Positions 15,484 through 23,302 of a stretch of DNA of 41,179 nucleotides are shown here, in pieces. How positions within the stretch are numbered: the stretch's first letter is position 1; each line of letters begins with the position of its first letter. The DNA is from Chlamydiota bacterium (lineage in GTDB: Bacteria > Chlamydiota > Chlamydiia > Chlamydiales > Rhabdochlamydiaceae). The position numbers and the translations under genes were made by a program. The DNA lies in the NCBI GenBank assembly GCA_013285775.1, contig JABDHB010000004.1, positions 630 to 41,808 of the forward strand, given 5' to 3'. Under the pieces are notes generated by a model. The model had not been told where the DNA came from and did no database searches. It saw nothing but the letters and a program-made list of their open reading frames with translations.

Positions 15484-15858
15484 GACGAGCTTTTCTTCAA
15501 GATCCCTTGTAGCTTGAAAGCACTGCGCAATTGTCGCTTCGTCAATCCAGTCTGTAGAGGCGTGAAGAATAGCATCGATGCTCGCTAAGTAAACCTGAAC
15601 ATGTTTTGCCATGGGGGTGCCCATCGTTTTGGCAATTTTTTGCATGTCGGGGCCAAATTTTAATAAGTCGCCGCGAGCTTTTTGTTTAGAATGTTCGATT
15701 TGTTCTTTTGTTCCTTCCTCAATAAGGACAATATATGCGCCAATATCTCCGCTCAGTTTGTGTTCTAGATCTTTAAGCTCTTGTATTCCAGAGCTTTTCA
15801 TGGTTCTGCTTCGTCTTGGATGATAAGGTTTCATTCTTCTAAGATGCTCTCTTTTCAT
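15478..15858 (-). CDS. Small basic/helical protein of unknown function (126 aa)
   Basis: No family recognised. The first 20 residues are strongly basic ('MKREHLRRMKPYHPRRSRTM') and the rest is amphipathic helix with no signal peptide or membrane segment. I chose the ATG at 15858 because AGAGGGG precedes it by 5 bases; the frame extends 29 codons further up without a ribosome site. It is divergent from the small secreted protein gene at 15966. A nucleic-acid-binding or chaperone-like role could be imagined from the basic start, but nothing supports a specific call. Confidence 0.7.
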   Translation of the reverse strand: MKREHLRRMKPYHPRRSRTMKSSGIQELKDLEHKLSGDIGAYIVLIEEGTKEQIEHSKQKARGDLLKFGPDMQKIAKTMGTPMAKHVQVYLASIDAILHASTDWIDEATIAQCFQATRDLEEKLVS

Positions 15859-15898
15859 AAATACCCCTCTAATAATTATTTTACGCTTTATTATAATT

Positions 15899-15910
15899 AT
15901 ATTGCAATAT
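15899..15910. promoter_or_regulatory. Palindrome between divergent small genes
   Basis: A perfect 12-base palindrome, ATATTGCAATAT, lies within the AT-rich 107-base gap separating the 15858 and 15966 starts. TATAAT lies just left of it on the plus strand (15893-15898 region), and TTGCAA with TAAAAT 18 bases apart can be read on the minus strand. It could be an operator for one or both genes; this rests on position only. Confidence 0.3.
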
Positions 15911-15965
15911 TCCCGACTACTTTTTATGATGAACAGGTGAACCAAAAAACTTTAAGGAGTTACTT

Positions 15966-16163
15966 ATGAAAAAGATTCTACCATTAATGATCTTAGCACT
16001 AAATGTTTGTGCATTTGCAAACGCACCTGAAGCAGCAAAATTAAAAGCGCCTGTTGCCGCAACAGCAGAGCAACCAGCAGTTGCAGAAGATGATGTTATC
16101 GCATCTGCTGCAGAAGAATTAGAAGATGATCTCGAAGAAGAAAACGAAAACGTAAGATCCTAA
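15966..16163 (+). CDS. Small secreted acidic protein (65 aa)
   Basis: A Sec signal peptide, 'MKKILPLMILALNVCAFANA', fills residues 1-20. The mature part of about 45 residues is Ala/Pro/Val-rich, then strongly acidic ('EELEDDLEEENENV'). AAGGAG lies 6 bases before the ATG. No family is recognised; it is probably periplasmic or exported. A GGGCTC-type hairpin follows 13 bases after the stop. Confidence 0.75.
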   Translation: MKKILPLMILALNVCAFANAPEAAKLKAPVAATAEQPAVAEDDVIASAAEELEDDLEEENENVRS

Positions 16164-16176
16164 TACTTCAAAAAAA

Positions 16177-16214
16177 GATCGGGTTTGAGCTCGTACACGG
16201 GCTCGGGCTCGATC
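16177..16214 (+). repeat. Short degenerate GGGCTC-type hairpin
   Basis: A 38-base hairpin begins and ends with GATC. Its left arm pairs with the right arm through several positions that would be G-U in plus-strand RNA, where T has replaced C. Runs of A before it and T-rich sequence after it suit a terminator for the small secreted protein gene. It looks like a decayed half-size member of the family at 15336 and 17558. Confidence 0.65.
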
Positions 16215-16324
16215 TCTTCCTTTTAGTTTAAATAGTTTATATCTTTTAATTTCAATTATTATATTATTTTATTGAAAAGTAAATAGGTTGGTTATATTCT
16301 AAGACCATAGGGTTGGGGGATAGA

Positions 16325-16942
16325 ATGTTACCAAAATTAAGAAATAATCCTTGGCTGAAAATTTGGACGCAGCCTAGGACTACTATCAGAGAAATTGTTG
16401 CGTTCAATCCAAAATTTCGCTTTTTCATTCTTGCTTGGATTTATGGTTTCGTAACTATTTTACATACCTCTCAAAATTTCTCCCTTGGAACAAATCTTTC
16501 TCTTCCCGCAATTCTTGCAAGTGGGGTGATTTTAGCACTCTTATTCGGTGTAGTGGGGATCTCCATTACTAGTTGGGTCCTTCAGTGGACAGGCAAATGG
16601 ATCGGAGGCACTGCATCTTATCATGAAATTAGAGCTGCTGTAAGCTGGTCGAATGTGCCAAATATTATCAATATTTTCATGTGGCTGATTTTAGTGGGGT
16701 ATTTTGGCTCTTCTGTATTGACCAATACCTTTGCCCAAAAGCCTTTTGTGGGAATCGATCTATATATCGTCATTCCGATATTTCTTGTGCAGTTTGCTGT
16801 ATCTATCTGGTCTCTTGTTATATTAATTACAACGCTTAGTGAAGTCCAAGGTTTTTCAGGATGGAAAGCTCTACTGAATTTACTGATACCGATTGCAATG
16901 ATTTCGATTATATTATGGTTATTAACGGCATTAAAATTTTAA
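16325..16942 (+). CDS. YIP1-family-like membrane protein
   Basis: 205 residues with five hydrophobic segments: about residues 32-50, 58-85, 112-135, 150-175 and 180-203. A short cytoplasmic start, 'NPWLKIWTQPRTTIREIV', is followed by the first segment; this 'P..T...I' entry and the topology match bacterial Yip1/DUF1282 proteins. I chose ATG 16325 because GGGGG precedes it by 5 bases. The molecular role of bacterial members is unclear. The next gene starts 10 bases after the stop, so the two form an operon. Confidence 0.7.
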   Translation: MLPKLRNNPWLKIWTQPRTTIREIVAFNPKFRFFILAWIYGFVTILHTSQNFSLGTNLSLPAILASGVILALLFGVVGISITSWVLQWTGKWIGGTASYHEIRAAVSWSNVPNIINIFMWLILVGYFGSSVLTNTFAQKPFVGIDLYIVIPIFLVQFAVSIWSLVILITTLSEVQGFSGWKALLNLLIPIAMISIILWLLTALKF

Positions 16943-16952
16943 AGGGGGATAA

Positions 16953-17549
16953 ATGGGAAGGACTAAAGGGATAATGAATTTGATGAAAGGGGTGTTTTTT
17001 GCATCTACTGCATGCATTTTAATGTTGTCTAATCAACATTTATCGTCTGAAAATACATCTGTGAAAGCAGTTCCAGTTGCAAGCAATTGGGATGAAGTAC
17101 AATGCAATGGCGGCCGCTGCAAAATGCAATTTCCTTCAAAGCCTGAGCACGTTTCAGAAAAAATGAGTGTTCCTGAAGAAGGGTACGATCTTCGTTACGA
17201 TGCTTACATCTCTTCCCTAGAAAAACAAGCCGTATTTATGCTGTTAGTAGCTCAATATCCTGAGTTTGTTGATGAGCGTTATGCTCACATGAGTCTCGAA
17301 GGTTTTTTAAACGGGATTTTAAGTCATAATCCTAATAACCAACTCATTTTTGCAGACCTTCTTCTCGTAGAAGGGCATGAAGCCTTGGATTTTTTCATCC
17401 GTACAGGAAGTGTCTACTTTAAAGGAAGAGCGCTTATGGTGAAAAACCACTTATACCTTATGGCTATGGAATGCGAAATGCAAAACTACGACGAGTCGCG
17501 CTATAATGTATTTGTGAATTCCTTTAAGCTAACAGCAGTTCCTAAATAA
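16953..17549 (+). CDS. Secreted protein of unknown function (198 aa)
   Basis: A positively charged start and hydrophobic stretch ('MKGVFFASTACILMLS') look like a Sec signal peptide. The mature part contains a 'CNGGRCKMQFPSKPEH' segment, with two Cys that could form a disulfide, and ends 'FVNSFKLTAVPK'. GGGGG precedes the ATG at 16953, though the internal ATGs at codons 8 and 11 would give a more ordinary signal peptide. It lies 10 bases after the YIP1-like gene and is probably co-transcribed. No family is recognised. Confidence 0.75.
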   Translation: MGRTKGIMNLMKGVFFASTACILMLSNQHLSSENTSVKAVPVASNWDEVQCNGGRCKMQFPSKPEHVSEKMSVPEEGYDLRYDAYISSLEKQAVFMLLVAQYPEFVDERYAHMSLEGFLNGILSHNPNNQLIFADLLLVEGHEALDFFIRTGSVYFKGRALMVKNHLYLMAMECEMQNYDESRYNVFVNSFKLTAVPK

Positions 17550-17557
17550 AGAAAAAA

Positions 17558-17657
17558 ATCGGGCTCGGGCACGCACGCGGGCTCGGGCTCGAAAAGAGGG
17601 AAAACTTAAAGCTGTTTTTCTTTCGAGCCCGCGCCCGAGCCCGCGTGCGTGCCCGAT
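17558..17657. repeat. GGGCTC-type hairpin, unequal arms
   Basis: Arms 17558-17596 and 17620-17657 share the sequence of the 15336 hairpin. However, the left arm has an extra GGGCTC near its outer end, and the right arm has an extra GGGCGC word near its inner end. This is what independent gain or loss of a tandem unit in each arm would give. It lies in the convergent gap between the secreted protein gene and the barrel gene, with pyrimidine-rich sequence after it. Confidence 0.8.
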
Positions 17658-17681
17658 CTTCTTCTTCTTCTTATCTTCCTC

Positions 17682-18569
17682 TTAGAAGTTCAAAGCCATT
17701 TCTACTTGAGCATAGGGAGCGGGTTCGTAGTGGTAATACTTTCCATGGTGATTTTCTTCATCTTTGACGAGAAGCCACCCTCCAAAGTTCCATCCGATCC
17801 CTATGCTTGCGTTAAACCACTTGTCACAAGGATTTGCGTTGAAACGTTGATTGCAATCATAATTGAGATCCCATTCTACTCCAGAAGAATAAATTTCAAA
17901 GATTTGTCCGTTATGAGTTCTCCAAGGATATCTGTAAGGCCCTCCAAATGCGGCAAGAGCAATCTCTGTGGACCAGTCTTTTGAAAAGAAATACTCTAAG
18001 GACATATCTATTGGGAAAATAGCATTCAGTTGCCATTTTTGCCCGATTCTCCAATCTACTCCAATAATGGGGAGGCTGTAAGCGTTTTTCACTCCACCAT
18101 AGCCATAAAGTCCGACATGCACACCTAGGCAATTATTAAAATGGTATCTTCCCCAGAAAAAGCCGCTGTAGACACCTGATTTACCAAAGTTAAACGTTGT
18201 TGCATCAACTGTTGCGCCTCCATTTAAAATCCAACGCCATCTATCCATCTCTGTCGTGATATATCCCAATGTTGCTTTTGCGTAATTAAAGTGGGTTTGA
18301 GAAAATTTGGGATTTTCCTTCCAATCTATCTTCATGTAGTTGTATCCTACCTGCCAAGAAAGAGCATTCTCATCATCAAGGAAATGAGATAAAAACAAAG
18401 AATCGGAAGAGTCTGCATAGAGCAAATGCCCTCCTTTTCTAACACTTGCTTCAGCAATGGGTCGATAATTTGCTTGAAAATGGATGTGTTTGTCTGGGGT
18501 GACAAAACTGTAATCGCTCCCATATAAGAGAGTGTAGAAGGGGAGTATAATAAGGAGTTTTTTAATCAT
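17682..18569 (-). CDS. Outer-membrane beta-barrel protein
   Basis: 295 residues. The signal peptide is 'MIKKLLIILPFYTLLYGSD'. The rest alternates aromatic and polar residues with many Gly, Trp and Tyr ('GVYSGFFWGRYHF', 'IGIGWNFGGWLLV') and ends 'YAQVEMALNF', a terminal beta-strand with final Phe as used by the BAM machinery. Two Cys in 'NYDCNQRFNANPCDKW' could form a disulfide, in keeping with the cross-linked chlamydial envelope (inference). No named family is certain; a porin or adhesin-like surface protein is likely. Confidence 0.8.
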   Translation of the reverse strand: MIKKLLIILPFYTLLYGSDYSFVTPDKHIHFQANYRPIAEASVRKGGHLLYADSSDSLFLSHFLDDENALSWQVGYNYMKIDWKENPKFSQTHFNYAKATLGYITTEMDRWRWILNGGATVDATTFNFGKSGVYSGFFWGRYHFNNCLGVHVGLYGYGGVKNAYSLPIIGVDWRIGQKWQLNAIFPIDMSLEYFFSKDWSTEIALAAFGGPYRYPWRTHNGQIFEIYSSGVEWDLNYDCNQRFNANPCDKWFNASIGIGWNFGGWLLVKDEENHHGKYYHYEPAPYAQVEMALNF

Positions 18570-18667
18570 AGGCCCATTTTGTTTGATCCTCTTTTTTTTG
18601 TAAATCTCTAATTTTAAACGAGTTTTGTGCAGAAATTGTTTTAATTTATTGTAATTCTCAAATATGT

Positions 18668-18690
18668 TATAATTATCTCATTCCTATAAT
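18668..18690 (+). promoter_or_regulatory. Two possible -10 boxes before the WD40-like gene
   Basis: TATAAT occurs at 18668-18673 and again at 18685-18690, each in AT-rich sequence without a good -35 match. The 18708 start has only a weak ribosome site (GAGAT), so promoter strength or another factor may set expression. This is suggestive only. Confidence 0.35.
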
Positions 18691-18707
18691 TTAACTATGA
18701 GATAACT

Positions 18708-20327
18708 ATGAGTGGAAATTCTGTACAGCTAATAGGGCCGAAACCTGTGTCTTTTTTGTCTCCTGCTCGTCCTCGAAGTAATTCCCAAGAGTTTAATGAA
18801 AATACCTCTCCTGCACCCTCTCCTGTATCCACTCCAAGTTCTCATAATCGGGCTAGCCCCAGTAGTAGTTCAAGATATTCAGGGGTAGCAAGATTACTTT
18901 ATACCCCTTCTCCTCAAGGAGTGAGAACAACTCCTTATAGAGCACTTTTTAGCCCTCCTCCATCACTCAATATAAGACCGGCACTCTTTAAGATGTTCCG
19001 TAATTTAGAGACTACTAGTACGATGTCTCCCATTATAGAAGGTTTGGCTTCTCATGGTCGAAGCGTTACTCCTCCTCCAGAGCGAAGAGTGGTTTTAGGG
19101 GAACTCCCTGTTACTAGAGATAACGAACCTAGCCTCCCTTTAACGCGTCCGGTTTGGAATCCTCGCCCACTTGCGCAATCTTATGCGTATGATCGATTCA
19201 TTCCTGTAAGGGATCCTTTGCTTCGTGACGATGATTATGCAGCTGGCCCTTCTTCTGTTCCTGCTCTTTCTTTTCATCGAAATCCTCGTCAGCAGATTCT
19301 CGTTGATGAGATTGATCTTCCAGAAGAACCTTCGGGAGTGCTTCCTGCCAAAGATATGGTAAATGATGTATATCGTAGAATCATCGATGCAAATGACAAA
19401 TTCTTTGCAATCGCCATTCAGAAAACTGTTACCGTCAAGAATAGTAAGAATCTGGAAAATTCTAAACCTGTTTTAGTTTATGATTTTTCTGAAAAATTCC
19501 TGCCTCATGAAGAGATCACCTCATTGAAGTTCTATGAAGAAGATAGGTTAATGATAGGAACATCAGGGGCCAATGTTTACTTATTAGCAATAGATGGATC
19601 AGTAACCGGTGATCCCCTTTCTTTATCTGCTTTAAAAGTGGAAACGGATACAAAAATTTACTCTTTTGCTTGTGATAGATTAAAAAACACTGTCTATACA
19701 GGCGGCTCAAGTAACAAATTGATTTCTTTCGATCCTCGAACGCAGGTTGTTTATGCCCCTTTTCAACTAAAAGAAGGAGATGTCGCTTTAAATATCGCCA
19801 TGGATCCTCAAGGAAGGCTTATTGTAGGGACTCTAAACCATCGAGTGGAAATATTTGATATTAGGCGAGGCGATGTTCCTGTAAAAGTAATCAATGAACA
19901 TCATGCCGGTATCAATGGAATCGCGTTTATGGATAACTGTTTCATTACTGGGGGAGGAACTGGTGATGGATTCTTACGCATGTTCGATTTAACCACTTTT
20001 AATCGCCTTCAAGCCTATGATACGGGTGCCCAAATTACCGATCTGGCATATGCGAATAAAACTCTTATCGTAACCCAAGGATATTCCACGCCTGGGACCT
20101 TATTCATCCATCTTCCAAAACAAGGTTTTTCCATGATTGATGCTCCAACAAGTTTTGTTCCTACAAAAGAGAGAGCCTTAAAAGTAACAACTACACCTGA
20201 TGGACAAAAAGCTTTTGTAGCTTCAGCTAACAAGACTGTTTCTTATTTTTTCTTGCAATATCCTGAAAAACAACCTCATTGGGAATCGATTTTTTCCTTT
20301 TTCAACACCCCACACACAATCAGATGA
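18708..20327 (+). CDS. WD40-like beta-propeller protein with long Ser/Pro-rich N-terminus
   Basis: 539 residues. Residues 1-190 are low in order, with many Ser, Pro, Thr and Arg. Residues 210-535 carry repeating blades of WD40/YVTN type, for example 'SFACDRLKNTVYTGGSSNKLISFDP', 'IAMDPQGRLIVGTLNHRVEIFDIR' and 'GIAFMDNCFITGGGTGDGFLRMFDL'. Propellers bind proteins, and with a disordered start and no signal peptide this could be a type III secreted effector (inference; no secretion signal can be proven by eye). The N-terminal composition matches that of the membrane protein at 7455. The stop codon is the first word of a 7-bp TGAA array. Confidence 0.75.
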   Translation: MSGNSVQLIGPKPVSFLSPARPRSNSQEFNENTSPAPSPVSTPSSHNRASPSSSSRYSGVARLLYTPSPQGVRTTPYRALFSPPPSLNIRPALFKMFRNLETTSTMSPIIEGLASHGRSVTPPPERRVVLGELPVTRDNEPSLPLTRPVWNPRPLAQSYAYDRFIPVRDPLLRDDDYAAGPSSVPALSFHRNPRQQILVDEIDLPEEPSGVLPAKDMVNDVYRRIIDANDKFFAIAIQKTVTVKNSKNLENSKPVLVYDFSEKFLPHEEITSLKFYEEDRLMIGTSGANVYLLAIDGSVTGDPLSLSALKVETDTKIYSFACDRLKNTVYTGGSSNKLISFDPRTQVVYAPFQLKEGDVALNIAMDPQGRLIVGTLNHRVEIFDIRRGDVPVKVINEHHAGINGIAFMDNCFITGGGTGDGFLRMFDLTTFNRLQAYDTGAQITDLAYANKTLIVTQGYSTPGTLFIHLPKQGFSMIDAPTSFVPTKERALKVTTTPDGQKAFVASANKTVSYFFLQYPEKQPHWESIFSFFNTPHTIR

Positions 20328-20428
20328 ACTATGAACTATGAATGATGAACGCTGAACGGAAGAAAGAAAGAAGGTTTAGATTTCTTTCCCTCTTTAGTTT
20401 AGCGTTCATCGTTCAGCGTTCATAGTTT
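20325..20428. repeat. Convergent-gap hairpin of 7-bp TGAA words (5 + 4 units)
   Basis: On the plus strand, five abutting words (TGAACTA twice, then three variants) fill 20325-20359, and the first TGA is the stop of the WD40-like gene. On the minus strand, four words (TGAACGC, TGAACGA and two more) fill 20422 back to 20395, and the third is the recN stop. Arms 20327-20357 and 20397-20428 are largely complementary around a pyrimidine-rich loop. It is a probable bidirectional terminator and the clearest member of its family in the window. Confidence 0.85.
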
Positions 20429-21899
20429 CTCCTCTCATGCGGAGGAGTTCTTTTTCTTTGGAGTTTTGGTTGAGAGGTTCGATGAATCCAACTGTTCGAT
20501 TGTCTATTTCTTTTTTGTAGATCCGGATGTTTTGGTCCCCTTTTTTGGCAACTTGAGGAAAATGGGTAATACAGAGCACTTGCCTGTAGGAGCCAAGAGT
20601 ATGGAGCATTTCTCCAATGGTAGAGGCAGTTTCTCCTCCCACATTGGCATCGATCTCATCAAAAATCAGAGTGGGGGTATTGTTTTTTTCTGCAAGAGTG
20701 GTTTTTAAAGAGAGCATGAGACGGGAGAGCTCTCCACCGCTCGAACACTCTTTTACCTTGAGTAGAGGTTCCCCTTTGTTTGTTTTTAGATAGAATTCGA
20801 CTTGATCTGCTCCGTGAGAAGTTAGGGGTTGCTCTTTGATTTGAATGGTAAATTCTGCGTCGGGCATATTGAGCAAATGCAGACTTTTGCTGATTTTTTT
20901 CTCTAAGGCTTTGGAGGCTTTTTCCCTTTTAATTGTTAACTCATTTGCAAGGGGGATGGTATCTATTTCTAAGAGTTCTTTTTTGGTAGTTTCAAAAGCT
21001 TCCTCGAGATGGGCAAATACGTGAAGTTTTTCTTCGAGACTTTTTTTGAAATTTTGGATCTCATCAAGATGATTTCCATATTTTCTTTTAAGCTTTGCAA
21101 GGAGACTTAGACGGCCATCTACGTAGGCAAATCTTTTTGGATTATTTTCCAAATTGTGCATGGAAGAATTCATTTCTCGAAGGGCTTCTTTTGCGTTTAC
21201 AAGGGCTTCTTCAATGTGGGAATTTGGATAGAGAGCTTTGGCTTTTGCCAGATAGGTGATCGACGCTCCTAGGTTTTGTTCAATGAGTTCTGATTTTTCT
21301 AGGAGTTCGTTTATCGAAACAAGTTTTTTATATTCTTCAAAAAGAGATTCTTCTTCGTTAAAATCTACACCATTTAGCTCTGTTAGCTGGGTTTCAATAA
21401 ACTCTTGTTCCCTCTCTTTTTGTTGAAAGAGATTTTCAAGATGGAGAAGTTTTTCTTTTAACCCTTTTTGTCTTTCATAAGAGGCAGTAAAAGGGGCAAG
21501 ATCAATTTCCCCGTAAAGGTCGAGAAGCTCTCTATGTGTTTCTGAAGCCAAAAGCTCTTTATTTTCATGCTGACTATTGAGATCGATTAAGGTTCCCCCT
21601 AATTTCTGCAAAGTAGCAAGAGTCACCATTTGATCATCAATAAAGCATCTATTCTTTCCATCCCTTTTGAGCTCTCTACGAATGGTCATGCCATCAAAAA
21701 CAGCTTCTATAACAGCAATCTCAGACCCTTTGCGGATTAAAGTGGAATCACCCCTCATTCCCATCGCAAGGGCAATCGCATGGGTAAAGGCCGTTTTTCC
21801 AGCCCCTGTTTCTCCTGAAATGATCGTGAGTCCTGTCTGGAGCTCGAGCTCAGCAGATTCAATCAGGACCAAATTTTTGATGCTTATCTTTCTAAGCAT
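20406..21899 (-). CDS. recN: DNA repair ATPase RecN
   Basis: SMC-like ATPase for double-strand break repair. Walker A 'GETGAGKTAFTHA' is at residues 30-42, central coiled coils lie at about 150-330, and the C-terminal half carries the signature 'SSGGELSRLMLSLK', Walker B 'LIFDEIDANVGG' and 'ITHFPQVA'. At 497 residues it is about 50 shorter than typical RecN. After the conserved 'LLRMRGE', where others continue for roughly 15-20 residues, it ends 'TMNAER', encoded entirely by the 7-bp word repeat. The start overlaps the end of rnhC by 16 bases. Confidence 0.95.
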   Translation of the reverse strand: MLRKISIKNLVLIESAELELQTGLTIISGETGAGKTAFTHAIALAMGMRGDSTLIRKGSEIAVIEAVFDGMTIRRELKRDGKNRCFIDDQMVTLATLQKLGGTLIDLNSQHENKELLASETHRELLDLYGEIDLAPFTASYERQKGLKEKLLHLENLFQQKEREQEFIETQLTELNGVDFNEEESLFEEYKKLVSINELLEKSELIEQNLGASITYLAKAKALYPNSHIEEALVNAKEALREMNSSMHNLENNPKRFAYVDGRLSLLAKLKRKYGNHLDEIQNFKKSLEEKLHVFAHLEEAFETTKKELLEIDTIPLANELTIKREKASKALEKKISKSLHLLNMPDAEFTIQIKEQPLTSHGADQVEFYLKTNKGEPLLKVKECSSGGELSRLMLSLKTTLAEKNNTPTLIFDEIDANVGGETASTIGEMLHTLGSYRQVLCITHFPQVAKKGDQNIRIYKKEIDNRTVGFIEPLNQNSKEKELLRMRGETMNAER

Positions 21900-22771
21900 T
21901 CGCTCCTCGTTTTAAAGTGGAGTTTTGCAACTTTTTCTAGGACCTGTTCTCCCATGCTGGCAACAAGTGCTTTTCCTGTGGCAATCACCTGAGCTGATAC
22001 CCCTTTTGGGAGTTCTTTGTTGACCTGTTTCCCAAGAGACTCCAGCCCCTCTAGAAAGGCAGCTCTTGCTAAAATAGATGCTGCAGCAACAACAGGATCC
22101 TCTTCTGCTCGGTGTCTTTGCGTGAGTTTTACTTGGATCTGTTTGCGCTCTAAAGCATTTTCTACTAAATCTTCACTTGCAAACTGATCGATAATCACCT
22201 CTGTGCATTTCGTCTTTTCTACAAGTTCTTGGATAGCGGTGGCATGCCCCCAAGCAAGTAATCTATTGAGATTTTTAAAATTGTCGTAAAGCTCGTTATA
22301 TTTTAGAGGGGAGAGGCGCACAATCGAATGGGGGCATATGACCTTAATTTTTTTGCTTAGGGTTAAAACAGACTTATCAGCCATCTTCTTGCTGTCTTTT
22401 ACACCAATTGCGAGCAATTCTTTGATTTTTGCTTCGTCTGCCTGAACACCTGCAATGCAAAGAGGTCCAAAAAAGTCCCCCTTACCCGATTCATCAATAC
22501 CTATACGCGCTGTCATGCTTACATTGACTTCGGGATAATCAAAAGAAAAAGTCTTCAAAATTTCTGGTTCCAAATAAAAAGAGATAAACTCTTCTTTATC
22601 TTTGCCTTGAACCGTTAATTTCCCCGAGCTATACAGAGTACAAGAAACCCCTTTTTTTACTGCTGAAAATAACGTATAAGGGGGTGCCGTAAATACAAAT
22701 CCTTGCGCTGCGAGATCTTCTCGTAATTTGCCCTCAAGCGAAACATCAATCTTAGCTACAAAACAGGTCAT
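21884..22771 (-). CDS. rnhC: Ribonuclease HIII
   Basis: Cleaves RNA in RNA-DNA hybrids. The N-terminal substrate-binding domain (about residues 1-85) precedes the catalytic domain that starts 'ARIGIDESGKGDFFGPL', with D93 and E94 as metal ligands. Also clear are 'GVKDSKKM', 'IIDQFAS' and 'EEDPVVAAASILARAAFL'. At 295 residues it is typical of HIII rather than HII. In Chlamydia the same gene lies beside a RodZ-like gene, as it does here (divergent pair with 22895). Confidence 0.95.
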   Translation of the reverse strand: MTCFVAKIDVSLEGKLREDLAAQGFVFTAPPYTLFSAVKKGVSCTLYSSGKLTVQGKDKEEFISFYLEPEILKTFSFDYPEVNVSMTARIGIDESGKGDFFGPLCIAGVQADEAKIKELLAIGVKDSKKMADKSVLTLSKKIKVICPHSIVRLSPLKYNELYDNFKNLNRLLAWGHATAIQELVEKTKCTEVIIDQFASEDLVENALERKQIQVKLTQRHRAEEDPVVAAASILARAAFLEGLESLGKQVNKELPKGVSAQVIATGKALVASMGEQVLEKVAKLHFKTRSECLER

Positions 22772-22894
22772 GCCCCAACAATAATCGATTCACGAAAAAA
22801 AGGATAGCCTGCTTTGTTTTTTTCATTGTTTCTGCTTGCTCCATTAGTTGGTCTCCCTTATTGTAGAATGAGATCATTTGGAGAGAGGGTTTTT

Positions 22895-23302
22895 ATGAGT
22901 GAAGAGGTAAGACGCCTTGGCGTTGTATTGAAAGCAAAGCGGAAAGAGATGCATTTAACATTGAAAGAAATTGAAAATGCTACATCGATCCGTTCGAGTT
23001 ATATTGAGGCAATTGAAGAGGGGAAAATCAACGAGTATATTTCTGGCGTGTATGCGCAGGGGTTTATCAAGCAATACATTTCCTATTTAGGAATGGATGC
23101 GGATAAGCTTTTGCATGAGCACCCCCTTGCATTTAAATCTGTTGCAGAGAAGCATGAGTTTTCCTATGGAATTGGCACATTAGAAGTAAGAGGGAGTTTA
23201 GGCGGGGGAGTGAAATGGCTTCCTAATTTAATGTGGGCAGGAGTTTCTGCAGCTGTTATTTTAATGGCCTACTTTTTAGCAAAGTATATGGGCGTTCTGT
23301 GA
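22895..23302 (+). CDS. rodZ: RodZ-like protein: HTH domain plus one membrane segment
   Basis: 135 residues. The RodZ-type helix-turn-helix domain spans residues 7-75 ('[36 protein letters not shown]', '[16 protein letters not shown]'). A short linker and one membrane helix ('[18 protein letters not shown]') follow near the C-terminus. The periplasmic domain of E. coli RodZ is missing, as in chlamydial versions. RodZ tethers MreB, which chlamydiae use for division in place of FtsZ. ATG 22895 is chosen because it begins the HTH domain and follows GAGAGGG; the frame reaches further up without support. The stop overlaps the next start. Confidence 0.88.
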   Translation: MSEEVRRLGVVLKAKRKEMHLTLKEIENATSIRSSYIEAIEEGKINEYISGVYAQGFIKQYISYLGMDADKLLHEHPLAFKSVAEKHEFSYGIGTLEVRGSLGGGVKWLPNLMWAGVSAAVILMAYFLAKYMGVL

